Origin: Propionibacteriaceae bacterium
Lineage (GTDB): Bacteria; Actinomycetota; Actinomycetes; Propionibacteriales; Propionibacteriaceae
Length of the DNA stretch: 13,404 bases
Reading direction: 5' to 3'
NCBI GenBank assembly: GCA_031262845.1
Contig: JAISGZ010000173.1
Span: forward strand, 1 to 13,404
A program made the position numbers and the translations under genes. Below, piece after piece: positions 4,654-12,417 of this stretch (positions are counted from its first letter, which is position 1; every line of letters begins with the position of its first letter). Under the pieces are notes generated by a model. It was not told the origin of the DNA, searched no databases, and was given only the letters and a program-made list of their open reading frames with translations.

Positions 4654-7143
4654 TCAGCCGGTTGGTTGGATAACGGCGCTGCTAGGCGCGACTGGGGTGT
4701 TGATGGGCGCCAACGTGGGCTGGTTGGGCGCCGCTGGCTCAGCCGTGGACTCAGCCGGTTCCGGGGCGCCGGTGGCTGACGACTGAGACACGTTGGGTGA
4801 AGGGTTTGCGGCCGACTCAGCCGGTTGGCTGTTCGCGCTTTGGTCCAAGTCGTTGGGGTAGTCGCCGACACCACCGCCACCGCGGTTCTGGCCGGTCGGC
4901 AAGGTAAAAGCTATCGGCTCCTTACCGGCCATGGCCACATTCATATAGGCGTGCCAGACATCGCCAGGGTAGGTGCCACCGTAGAACATGCCGGAGCTGG
5001 CGTACGGGTTGAGATCGGAGTAACCGTTGTCACCGGCCACGAACATGACAGCCGTCGAAATCTGCTTGGTGAAGCCGATATACCAGGCCGCCCGCATCGA
5101 CTCGGCCTCATCGTCGTCACCGGCCGAACCGGTTTTCCCGGCCACTGGCCAGTCGAAGCCAGCCGCTGCCCGCGAGCCCGTGCCTTCTTGGAGGACCGAA
5201 CGCAGGGCGTAAGTCGTGGTGGCGGCAATTTCAGGAGTCAAGGCCGGGGTCGCCGCTGGTGGCGTGCAGTGGCCATCCGTGCCGATCTCACCCCACAAAC
5301 AGACCAATTGGCCGTGATCCCAGACTTCGCGGACGACGTGTTGGTGTACGTACTGGCCGTTATTTGACACGGTCGCGAAGGCGTTGGCGGCGGCGATCGG
5401 GGCGACTTCGCCTTCACCCAGCGCGATCCGGCCATTGTTCTTCCAGGTTGAGTTGGTCGGCACGCCGAGATCGTTGGCGGCCTTGATCACGTCCTGGGGG
5501 CCGTCGGTCAGTTTCAGCACCAAGTCGACGTAGGCGGTGTTGACCGAGTTGGTGGTGGCAAAACCGAGCGACACCGAACCGTATTGGGCGCCGGAGTCGT
5601 TGTTAACGGTTTGGGAGTCACCCGGGGGCGTGAAGGTACTACCGCGCAACATCGTTGACAAGGTAAAACCCTGTCGCAGGGCGGCGATCAGAGCGTACGG
5701 TTTGAAGGTCGAACCGGCCATCCGGGGGGTCGTCGCCCAGTTGATCTGGCTTTCCAGGAAATCGGGTCCGCCGTAGAGCGCGATGACCTCACCGGTGCCG
5801 ACGGCGACCGAAGCCAGGGCGCCGTGGAGTTTGCTCGGATCCTGGGGCACGCGGGCGTCTTCGGCGGCGGCCAGAGTCCAGGCCTGGACCGCCGTCACGG
5901 CCGCGTCCTGGGCCTGCTTGTCGAAGGTCGTCACGATCTGGAGCCCGCCACCGTTGACATCTTGTTCGGTGAACAAACCTGAGCTGATCAATTCGGCTTC
6001 GACCATTTTCAACAGGAAACCACCCGGTCCGGCGTAGCGGTCGTGGGTTTCCTGGAGTTCCAGGGACGGCGGATGAGCCAAGGCGTCGGCGTGCTGCTCG
6101 GCCGTGATACCGACATAGGGCTGGGGTGTTTGAGCGGCCTTTTGGCCCATCTCCAACAGGCCGTCGAGAACGTATTCGTAGCGTTCCAGGAAGGCCGTCC
6201 AATTGGCCTCGTCGACGGCCGGATCGAGGTTGCCGGGGGAGTTGAGGATGACGGCCAGGGAAGCGCTCTGGGGCAAGGTCAAATCCTTGGCGTCGACACC
6301 GAAGAAGGTTTGGGCGGCGGCTTCGATGCCGTAGGCGCCGCGGCCGAAATAGACGGTGTTGAGGTAGCCGGCCAAAACGTCGCGCTTGGCCATCTCCCCA
6401 CCGCGGCCCATCTTGACTGCGAGGAGAATCTCTTTAGCCTTGCGGGAAGCAGTTTGATCACTCGTCAGGTAGAGGATTTTGATGTACTGCTGGGTGATCG
6501 TGGAACCGGATTGGAGCGGTTCGCCGGCCACGATGTTCTTGATTGAGCGCAGGATGCCGCTGACCGAAATTCCCGGGTCGGTCCAAAAGCCCCGGTTTTC
6601 GGCCGCCAGGACTGCGTCTTTCACGGTCTGGGGCATGGCTTCATACGCCAAGACGGTGCGGTTCTGTTCGACGAAATCGCCGAGTACGGTGCCGGTCACC
6701 GTGCCGTCGGCTTGGCGGACGGCGTCGCCGTAGAACACCTGGGTCCGTTCGGTCAGAAACTCGGCGTTCGGGTCGGGCAACTCGACCCGCTGATAGGCGT
6801 AGACCACCCCGGCCAAGCCGAGCAAGGTGATGACCAAGAAACTGATGAGCAAGGTCAGCGCGATCCGGGCCGGCCAGCTGCGACGCTGACGTTTACTAGA
6901 GCGGCCCGTCGAACCGGAGCGGCCCGTCGACTTCGAACGACGGGAAGCAGCAGTCGAACTCCCGGCTGAGCGGGAGGAGCCAGCGGCGCCGGACTTCGAG
7001 GCTGAGCCCTTTTTGGAGGCCGAACTCGACTTGGCCGACGAGCCCGACTTGGCCGACGAGCCCGACTTGGCCGTGGAACCTGACGGCGAAGACTTCGGCC
7101 GCCGACTCGGCGACGAGCCGGATGAACCGGATGACTTAGCCAT
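4654..7143 (-). CDS. Class A penicillin-binding protein (PonA-type)
   Basis: An 829-residue bifunctional peptidoglycan synthase that polymerises lipid II into glycan strands and cross-links stem peptides outside the membrane. Order: Ser/Lys/Gly-rich cytoplasmic tail (1-92), transmembrane helix (about 93-117), GT51 glycosyltransferase (about 150-320) with Glu182 in ENRGF, SGSTITQQ (212-219), KAKE with Glu238, and YLNTVYFG (260-267). The transpeptidase domain follows with STFK (Ser478 nucleophile, Lys481), SVN (533-535) and KTG (670-672). A Pro/Ser/Ala-rich tail makes up the last 80 residues or so. All catalytic motifs are intact. The ATG at 7143 overlaps the end of the DUF5318 gene by 8 bp, and GAGG precedes it, which suggests translational coupling. 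I recall the same neighbour order (Rv0049, ponA1) in Mycobacterium tuberculosis, so PonA1-like is the likely identity. The N-terminal tail is a plausible kinase target by analogy with PonA1, which is inference. Confidence 0.95.
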   Translation of the reverse strand: MAKSSGSSGSSPSRRPKSSPSGSTAKSGSSAKSGSSAKSSSASKKGSASKSGAAGSSRSAGSSTAASRRSKSTGRSGSTGRSSKRQRRSWPARIALTLLISFLVITLLGLAGVVYAYQRVELPDPNAEFLTERTQVFYGDAVRQADGTVTGTVLGDFVEQNRTVLAYEAMPQTVKDAVLAAENRGFWTDPGISVSGILRSIKNIVAGEPLQSGSTITQQYIKILYLTSDQTASRKAKEILLAVKMGRGGEMAKRDVLAGYLNTVYFGRGAYGIEAAAQTFFGVDAKDLTLPQSASLAVILNSPGNLDPAVDEANWTAFLERYEYVLDGLLEMGQKAAQTPQPYVGITAEQHADALAHPPSLELQETHDRYAGPGGFLLKMVEAELISSGLFTEQDVNGGGLQIVTTFDKQAQDAAVTAVQAWTLAAAEDARVPQDPSKLHGALASVAVGTGEVIALYGGPDFLESQINWATTPRMAGSTFKPYALIAALRQGFTLSTMLRGSTFTPPGDSQTVNNDSGAQYGSVSLGFATTNSVNTAYVDLVLKLTDGPQDVIKAANDLGVPTNSTWKNNGRIALGEGEVAPIAAANAFATVSNNGQYVHQHVVREVWDHGQLVCLWGEIGTDGHCTPPAATPALTPEIAATTTYALRSVLQEGTGSRAAAGFDWPVAGKTGSAGDDDEAESMRAAWYIGFTKQISTAVMFVAGDNGYSDLNPYASSGMFYGGTYPGDVWHAYMNVAMAGKEPIAFTLPTGQNRGGGGVGDYPNDLDQSANSQPAESAANPSPNVSQSSATGAPEPAESTAEPAAPNQPTLAPINTPVAPSSAVIQPTG
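7031..7066 (-). repeat. 18-bp coding tandem repeat in the PBP tail
   Basis: Two perfect 18-bp copies (7031-7048 and 7049-7066) with a degraded third copy starting at 7067 encode AKSGSS-type hexapeptides in the cytoplasmic tail of the PBP. Because the unit is a multiple of three, copy number could change without breaking the frame. Confidence 0.75.
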
Positions 7144-7555
7144 AAATATCCTCTACCGTCGGCTGGCGGCGCGGGGGGCGACGTTTCTTACCATCACCGA
7201 GTACATATGACTCGATCATATGGTTCCAGCCACATTCCGGGCAGACCTCCACCACACAGACCTTGAATTCGCCAAATTCGTTCTCCATCTCCGCCAACTC
7301 GGCCGGTGATTTGATACGACCGGAGTACTGGCCCAACTGGTCGCCAAAAACATAGTGCAAAAGCAGCAAACGGCCACAGTCGTTGACCGGACAGCGGGTA
7401 GCGGACAGGTCACCGTGGTGGAGCGCCGCTCGAATCAGCAGCGGGTCGGCGTCACAGGCCTCGGCCGGCGTCAACGACCGGACCCGGCTCCGCAAATTGG
7501 CCAGGGTCCGGCGCCGTTGCAGCGCATAATCGACGCTTTCTCGCTTGGACCACAT
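7136..7555 (-). CDS. DUF5318 zinc-ribbon-like protein
   Basis: A 139-residue soluble protein matching what I know of the actinobacterial DUF5318 family, whose function is unknown. Two Cys pairs look like a zinc ribbon: CPVNDC (Cys55, Cys60) and CPEC (Cys105, Cys108), about 45 residues apart. The C-terminal end is basic (KKRRPPRR, 123-130), and the N-terminal third is helical with many Arg. There is no signal peptide or membrane segment. It overlaps the PBP gene by 8 bp, and this pairing is, from memory, conserved in mycobacteria (Rv0049 beside ponA1), which hints at a role tied to the PBP or simply conserved cotranscription. The ATG at 7555 has no clear Shine-Dalgarno but sits 8 nt after TACCCT, so the mRNA is probably leaderless. 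Confidence 0.85.
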   Translation of the reverse strand: MWSKRESVDYALQRRRTLANLRSRVRSLTPAEACDADPLLIRAALHHGDLSATRCPVNDCGRLLLLHYVFGDQLGQYSGRIKSPAELAEMENEFGEFKVCVVEVCPECGWNHMIESYVLGDGKKRRPPRRQPTVEDIYG

Positions 7556-7563
7556 AACTCACA

Positions 7564-7569
7564 AGGGTA
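7564..7569 (-). promoter_or_regulatory. Leaderless -10 element, DUF5318-PBP operon
   Basis: On the minus strand TACCCT fits TANNNT and lies 8 nt before the ATG at 7555, so transcription would begin at or next to the start codon. No -35 match is seen. This would drive the DUF5318, PBP and thpR genes. Confidence 0.45.
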
Positions 7570-7659
7570 CCCGGCGGGTTTGAGCCCCGGCCGAGGCTGG
7601 GAACCGGCGCAGCTCGCCCGGCCACCGTGGGGCACCCCGGGCTGATCAGCCGGAACCGG

Positions 7660-7665
7660 CATACT
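7660..7665 (+). promoter_or_regulatory. Leaderless -10 element, AI-2E family gene
   Basis: CATACT ends 7 nt before the ATG at 7673. No ribosome binding site lies in between, as expected for a leaderless transcript. There is no recognisable -35. It is a five-of-six match to TATACT, but the first base departs from TANNNT. Confidence 0.4.
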
Positions 7666-7672
7666 TGGGCCC

Positions 7673-9130
7673 ATGGTGTCACATTCCGGCTCCGCCGAGA
7701 CCACGCCCAACGTCGCCTCTGCCGCTAGCCCGACCTCAGTTGCCCGTCCAGTCGCGGACGGCAGCGGGCCGAACCGCCGCGCCAGCCGGTTACGGCTCCG
7801 CCTGTTCCGGCCCAAGTCGAGTGCGCCCGTGGCCAGCCCCGAGCCGCCCCCCGAGGTCGAGGCGGTTGAGTCGCCGACTCCCCGGCTGGCCTTGCCCCGA
7901 GTGCTGTCGCTCCTGATCGGGGTGGCCGCGGTCCTGATCATCGTCGACGGCATCGGCCCGCTGCGCAACATCGTGGCGGCTTCGTTTCTGGCGCTCAACC
8001 TCGTCATCGTGGTCTGGCCGATTCAACAGCTGTTGGCTCGTGTCCTGCCCCGGGCGGTGGCGTCGATCGTGGCTGGGCTGGTGGCCATCATCTTGCTCCT
8101 GGCGCTGTTGGCTTCGATCGCCTGGGCGATTACCCGGATGGTCCAGACGCTGCCGGAGTATTCGGACCAATTCAGCCAGATGATCTCAAGTGTCCAAGCC
8201 TTCGCCGACCGCTACGACATCAAGACGACCTTCACCATGGAGGAACTGTTCAACGGGCTGAGCCGGCTCAACATCGGGTCGATCGTCTCCGGTCTGACCT
8301 CGGTGGCCGCCAGTTTCGGTTCGGCCGTCTGGCTGATCGCGCTGATCATCATGATCTTGATCTTCATGACCATGGATTCGATGTCGTTCAGCGAGCGCAT
8401 GAAGCGCCTCAGCGAGCGTCACAATTCGACCCTGGCCTGGGGCCTGGGCGCTTTCGCCCGCGGCGTTCGGCGTTACTGGGTGGTGGCTTCGGGCTTCGGC
8501 TTGATCGTGGCCCTGACCGACTGGGTCTTGTTGCTGGCCCTGGGCGTGCCGCTGGCCGGCGTCTGGGGGGTCTTCAGTTTCGTCACCAACTTCATCCCCA
8601 ATATCGGTTTCATCATCGGCCTGGTGCCGCCGGTCATCATGGCGCTGCTCGATTCCGGTCCCGTGACCGCGATCTGGGTCATCATCGGCTACGTCGCCCT
8701 GAACACGATCTTCCAGAGCTTTATCCAGCCGCGGGTCTCGGGCAACGCCGTCGGCATCACGCCGACCGTGGCGGTCTTGTCGTTGTTGGTCTGGTCGGTC
8801 GTACTCGGTCCGCTGGGGGCGATTTTGGCGATCCCGGCGACGCTCTTCTTCAAGACTCTGCTGGTCGATATCGACCCTCAGAACCGCTGGTTGAATACCT
8901 TGATCGCGGCCAATCCCAAGACCTCGGAGGAAGACCCGATCCGGTTGAGCGAGTTGTTGGAGCGGGCCAAAGGCCTGCGACGGCAGCGGCGCCGGGGGGA
9001 GGCAACGGCGGAGTCGGCCGACGAGGCGACGGCTGCTCAGTCGGCGGACGCCACCTCAGTCGCGGCCACGACTGACGCCACGGCCGGGTCCGGGACGGCC
9101 ACGACCGAGCCTGCAGATAGTCCCTCGTAA
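7673..9130 (+). CDS. AI-2E/PerM-family membrane transporter
   Basis: A 485-residue polytopic membrane protein of the AI-2E transporter (UPF0118, PerM) family. Hydrophobic segments lie at about 77-92, 100-122, 131-152, 205-232, 270-290, 296-325, 328-350 and 362-392. The family signatures FVTNFIPNIGFIIGLVPP (303-320) and IQPRVSGNAVGITPTVAVLS (351-370), then LGPLGAILAIPAT (378-390), are clear. Members have been linked to autoinducer-2 export, Na+/H+ antiport or unknown substrates, so the substrate cannot be read from the family name. The first 75 residues are a Ser/Pro/Arg-rich cytoplasmic extension, and residues 441-485 are an Ala/Thr/Ser/Glu-rich tail. The start ATG lacks a ribosome binding site but has a -10 box 7 nt upstream. 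It is divergent from the DUF5318-PBP operon and 134 bp ahead of fumarase. Confidence 0.88.
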   Translation: MVSHSGSAETTPNVASAASPTSVARPVADGSGPNRRASRLRLRLFRPKSSAPVASPEPPPEVEAVESPTPRLALPRVLSLLIGVAAVLIIVDGIGPLRNIVAASFLALNLVIVVWPIQQLLARVLPRAVASIVAGLVAIILLLALLASIAWAITRMVQTLPEYSDQFSQMISSVQAFADRYDIKTTFTMEELFNGLSRLNIGSIVSGLTSVAASFGSAVWLIALIIMILIFMTMDSMSFSERMKRLSERHNSTLAWGLGAFARGVRRYWVVASGFGLIVALTDWVLLLALGVPLAGVWGVFSFVTNFIPNIGFIIGLVPPVIMALLDSGPVTAIWVIIGYVALNTIFQSFIQPRVSGNAVGITPTVAVLSLLVWSVVLGPLGAILAIPATLFFKTLLVDIDPQNRWLNTLIAANPKTSEEDPIRLSELLERAKGLRRQRRRGEATAESADEATAAQSADATSVAATTDATAGSGTATTEPADSPS

Positions 9131-9204
9131 AGGGCCACCGACCCAAGACCCTGTTCCCATGCTGGACGTCTTCGCCCGTCAATGACGCAAACGCCGATGG
9201 GTCC

Positions 9205-9233
9205 TGGTGACGGAACCGGCCAGCCGCTATCTT
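9205..9233 (+). promoter_or_regulatory. Putative promoter of the fumarase gene
   Basis: TATCTT (9228-9233) fits the TANNNT -10. TGGTGA (9205-9210), 17 bp upstream, is a poor -35 (three of six matches). The transcript would start near 9240 and carry the ribosome binding site AGGAAGG (9252-9258). This implies fumarase can be transcribed separately from the gene before it. Confidence 0.4.
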
Positions 9234-9264
9234 GTCCAGTGAGTTCTCAGTAGGAAGGTCGGCT

Positions 9265-10917
9265 ATGCCCCCCGAGTTCGCTTATTTCGATGTTCTGCCC
9301 CTGGGGAAAGACGGGACGCCGTATCGGCTCCTGACCTCGGAGGGGGTCTATCTCAGCCAAGCCGTCGGCCGGAATTTTTTGGAGGTCATGCCGGAAGCCC
9401 TGACGTTGCTGGCGGAAACCGCCTTCCACGACATCGCCTTCTACCTCAGGCCGGCTCACCTGGCCCAGCTGCGGACCATCCTCGACGACCCCGAAGCTTC
9501 GGGGAACGACAAGTTCGTCGCCCTCGATCTGTTACAGAACGCCAATATCGCCGCCGCTGGGGTGCTGCCGATGTGTCAAGACACCGGTACGGCCATCATC
9601 ATGGGCAAAAGAGGCCAACAGGTCCTAACCCAAGGAGTTGATGAACGGGCCTTGTCGCGGGGGATTTACAACGCCTACACGGGGCTCAACCTGCGTTATT
9701 CCCAGAACGCGCCGCTGACGATGTGGGACGAAGTCAACACCGGGACCAATCTGCCCGGTCAAATCGAGTTGTACTCCGACACCCAAACCGGCCACGAGAC
9801 GACCTACAAATTCCTTTTCATGGCCAAAGGTGGCGGCTCGGCCAACAAATCGTACTTGTTCCAGGAAACCAAGGCTCTGCTCAACCCGACGGCCTTGATG
9901 GCCTTCTTGGAAGACAAAATCCGCAGTCTCGGCACGGCCGCCTGCCCGCCGTATCACCTGGCGGTCGTGATCGGTGGCAGCTCGGCCGAATTCGCCCTCA
10001 AAACCGCCAAATACGCCTCCGCGAAATACCTCGACACCTTGCCAGTCGCCGGTTCGGTGATGGGCCACGGCTTCCGGGACTTGGATATGGAAGCCGAGGT
10101 CCTCGAGCTGAGCCGCCGGATCGGACTCGGGGCTCAGTTCGGTGGTAAGTATTTCTGTCACGATGTCCGGGTCATCCGCTTGCCCCGCCACGGCGCCTCG
10201 CTGCCGGTGGCGATCGCCGTCTCGTGTTCGGCTGACCGGCAGTGCCTGGGCAAGATCACGCCCGAGGGTGTGTTCATCGAACAGTTGGAAACCGATCCTG
10301 GCCGTTTCCTGCCCGAGGTAACCGAGGATGATCTGGCTGGCGACGTGGTCGCGATCGACCTCAACCAGCCGATGGCCGATATCCGGGCAACCTTGAGCCG
10401 GTACCCGGTGACGACCCGACTGAGCTTGTCCGGGCCGATGATCGTGGCCCGGGATATCGCCCACGCCAAACTCAAGGAACGGCTGGATTCTGGCCAGGGG
10501 CTGCCGCAGTACTTCAAAGACCACCCGGTCTATTACGCCGGTCCGGCGAAAACTCCGGCTGGGATGCCGTCCGGTGCCTTCGGCCCGACCACGGCCGGGC
10601 GGATGGACTCCTACGTTGATCAGTTCCAGGCCGCTGGTGGTTCCTTGGTCATGGTCGCCAAGGGTAATCGGTCAGACGCGGTCACGGCCGCCTGCCAGCG
10701 CCACGGCGGGTTCTACCTCGGTTCGATCGGCGGACCGGCCGCCCGGCTGGCGCAAGAGTGCATCAAGTCGGTCGAAGTGCTGGAATACCCCGAATTGGGG
10801 ATGGAAGCGATCTGGCGGATCGAGGTCGAAGACTTCCCGGCCTTCATCGTCGTCGACGACAAGGGTCACGATTTCTTCGCCCAGATCAAGCCCGTCTCGA
10901 TTGGGCCGAAACCTTAA
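9265..10917 (+). CDS. Fumarate hydratase, class I (FumA type)
   Basis: A 550-residue single-chain class I fumarase, which interconverts fumarate and L-malate using a [4Fe-4S] cluster in the cytoplasm. It aligns by eye with Escherichia coli FumA along its length. Three cluster Cys are in the expected places: Cys104 in PMCQDTGTA, Cys227 in ACPPYH, and Cys321 in VSCSADR. Other family stretches are GGSSAEFALKTAKYASAKYL (237-256), HGFRDLDME (268-276), KTPAGMPSGAFGPTTAGRMD near 440-460, and IGGPAARLA. I chose the ATG at 9265 because AGGAAGG lies 6 nt upstream; an in-frame TTG at 9232 would add 11 residues but overlaps the -10 box. Enzymes of this class lose activity to oxygen or superoxide, unlike FumC. 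It converges on the LAXTG gene. The length is normal for the family, and no defect is seen. Confidence 0.95.
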   Translation: MPPEFAYFDVLPLGKDGTPYRLLTSEGVYLSQAVGRNFLEVMPEALTLLAETAFHDIAFYLRPAHLAQLRTILDDPEASGNDKFVALDLLQNANIAAAGVLPMCQDTGTAIIMGKRGQQVLTQGVDERALSRGIYNAYTGLNLRYSQNAPLTMWDEVNTGTNLPGQIELYSDTQTGHETTYKFLFMAKGGGSANKSYLFQETKALLNPTALMAFLEDKIRSLGTAACPPYHLAVVIGGSSAEFALKTAKYASAKYLDTLPVAGSVMGHGFRDLDMEAEVLELSRRIGLGAQFGGKYFCHDVRVIRLPRHGASLPVAIAVSCSADRQCLGKITPEGVFIEQLETDPGRFLPEVTEDDLAGDVVAIDLNQPMADIRATLSRYPVTTRLSLSGPMIVARDIAHAKLKERLDSGQGLPQYFKDHPVYYAGPAKTPAGMPSGAFGPTTAGRMDSYVDQFQAAGGSLVMVAKGNRSDAVTAACQRHGGFYLGSIGGPAARLAQECIKSVEVLEYPELGMEAIWRIEVEDFPAFIVVDDKGHDFFAQIKPVSIGPKP

Positions 10918-10958
10918 GTAGTGGGTTGCGTCGACGGGGTCAGTGACCGATATTTCGC

Positions 10959-10996
10959 CGGGCCTGGCGGCCCGTTGGCATGGCTGAAAGTAGCCA
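10959..10996. terminator. Weak hairpins between fumarase and LAXTG gene
   Basis: A perfect 6-bp GC stem, CGGGCC-TGGC-GGCCCG (10959-10974), is followed by a 5-bp stem, TGGCT/AGCCA (10981-10996). They lie about 40 nt past the fumarase stop in a convergent gap, so they could serve both strands. No T-tract follows on either strand, so termination is plausible, not clear. Confidence 0.4.
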
Positions 10997-11064
10997 GCGA
11001 CGTTAATCCCTTAGGTCAGGCTGGTTTCTGAGCCGCGTTCGGGAGTGCGTGAACCAACCAGCGG

Positions 11065-12249
11065 TCAAACGGGCCGACGAAGCGACCGGCGACTCGCCGT
11101 CAGCGCGATCAGGGCGCTGGCGGCCGCCAACATGAGAGCCGCCAAACCCGCCCCGGCGATCTGGTTCGTCTGCGGCGCATTACCGGTGTTGGCCAAACCA
11201 GTGGTGAAGCTGCGGCTGACCGTGCCGGACTTGTTACCGGTCAGCGTCAGCGTGTAGGTCCCGGTCTTGAACGAGGCCGGCGGCATCCAGTCGAAGCTGA
11301 CCTGGCCGGAACTATCGGCCAGCCGTTGACCGATCGGCGTCGGCAGCGAATTGACGGTCGCGGTCACCTGCTCGCCGGGCTGGAAACCACTGGCGACGAA
11401 ACGGAAGCGGCCGTTGGCCTGGCTGATCGTGATCTGGCTGGGATCGAGCGTCGAAGAGCCAGTCAGTTGGTTGGCGGTCGGGCCGACCGTCGGCGGCTCC
11501 GGCGACGGCAGCGGCGGCTCTTCGCCACAGTAGCTGTAGCCGTTGTACGTCAGCAGCTTGATCGTGTAGTTGACTTGGGCTTTCGTCTCATCGGTCATCA
11601 TCTCGATGACTTTGTTCCAGTCGAACTGTTGGCCCGGATAGTCGGGCATCGTGTCAACCAAGGCGACCGACAACTCGCTGAAATAGTTCTGCAACCACAG
11701 CAGCGAATCTTTCAGATGGCTGGGGATGGTCTGGTCGGCCAACAGCACGTCCATATCCCGCATGGCCTGTTCGATGGCCTGCTGGACTTCGAGGAAGTAG
11801 GCCTGGGTTTCGGCGCTGTCGGTATCGGTTTCGGTGTCGGCTTCGGAGGTCGTGTAGTAGCCCGTCAAGTCGTACAGGCTCTGGCCGACCAGCGGGTAGT
11901 CCTCGCAGAAGTGGCCGGTTGGCGCGGTGGCACTGGTACTGGGCACGGGGGCGGACCCGGTCGGGGTCTGGCTGGGCGCCGGGGCGGCCGACTCGGTGGC
12001 CGCGGCGGCCGGAGTCTGGTCGGCGGGCGCAGCCGGGTCGGTGGTGGCAGCCGGGGTATCGGCTGCGGCCGCTAAGGCTTCGAGCAGGTCAGCTGGCAGT
12101 TCTTCGGCCGACGGCGCGGGCGTGGGGCTGACGGCCGGGCTGGCACTGGGGCTAGCGGCGGCATCGTCGGCTTGAGCGGAGTTAACGGGGCCGAGCGCTG
12201 CTGTCGCCAGCAACACCAGACCAGTCACTCCGACCAGAGCTTTGCGCAT
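11065..12249 (-). CDS. LAXTG-anchored secreted surface protein
   Basis: A 394-residue exported protein. Residues 1-27 form a signal peptide (MRK, hydrophobic core, cleavage likely after AQA27). A long Ala/Pro/Ser/Thr-rich stretch (28-110) follows, then an acidic, helical, unrecognised domain (about 112-243) bounded by Cys115 and Cys241, which could form a disulfide. A PSPEPP linker (248-253) leads to an Ig-like beta domain (about 268-350) with GFQPGEQV and GTYTLTLTG. The end is a sorting signal: LANTG (352-356), hydrophobic helix (about 364-385) and RRSLRR. LAXTG is the motif recognised by class E sortases, so covalent wall anchoring is expected; no sortase gene is in the window. I chose the ATG at 12249 because AGGAAG lies 8 nt upstream and the signal peptide starts there; an upstream start would add 7 residues. 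The function is unknown; adhesin or wall structural protein are guesses. Confidence 0.85.
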   Translation of the reverse strand: MRKALVGVTGLVLLATAALGPVNSAQADDAAASPSASPAVSPTPAPSAEELPADLLEALAAAADTPAATTDPAAPADQTPAAAATESAAPAPSQTPTGSAPVPSTSATAPTGHFCEDYPLVGQSLYDLTGYYTTSEADTETDTDSAETQAYFLEVQQAIEQAMRDMDVLLADQTIPSHLKDSLLWLQNYFSELSVALVDTMPDYPGQQFDWNKVIEMMTDETKAQVNYTIKLLTYNGYSYCGEEPPLPSPEPPTVGPTANQLTGSSTLDPSQITISQANGRFRFVASGFQPGEQVTATVNSLPTPIGQRLADSSGQVSFDWMPPASFKTGTYTLTLTGNKSGTVSRSFTTGLANTGNAPQTNQIAGAGLAALMLAAASALIALTASRRSLRRPV

Positions 12250-12417
12250 GAGCACTACTTCCTGAATCAAGGCGACAGGACCGAGAAAGCGGCCACCGAG
12301 GAGCTAGCGGTCAGTCAAACCGCGCCACAGTGACACCACCTTCGAGCGGTCGCAAAAACGCCGAGGAGGTCAGACGAGGCCCAGTATAGATGGCGGGTGA
12401 TAATCGGCACGACATTT
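12250..12417 (-). promoter_or_regulatory. Promoter and long leader of the LAXTG gene
   Basis: On the minus strand TATACT (12383-12388) is an excellent -10 box, but no good -35 is found at the normal distance. Transcription would start near 12375, leaving a leader of about 125 nt. AGGAAG (12258-12263, minus) is the likely ribosome binding site. No known riboswitch or attenuator fold is recognised in the leader. The same gap follows the birA stop and shows no clear terminator, so readthrough from birA is possible. Confidence 0.5.

Noticed and set aside
7673..9130. Quorum-sensing (autoinducer-2) function for the AI-2E family protein
   Set aside because: The family name does not establish the substrate, and nothing else in the window relates to autoinducer synthesis or sensing.
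9232..9264. TTG start for fumarase 11 codons upstream
   Set aside because: It overlaps the probable -10 box, whereas the ATG at 9265 has AGGAAGG at good spacing.
9625..10524. Long minus-strand frame opposite fumarase
   Set aside because: It is an antisense shadow of a well-supported gene in GC-rich DNA, with no recognisable domain or start signals.
11326..12075. Plus-strand 249-codon frame rich in Gly and Arg opposite the LAXTG gene
   Set aside because: Its composition is that of reversed Ala/Pro/Thr codons, and the minus-strand gene has a signal peptide and sorting signal.
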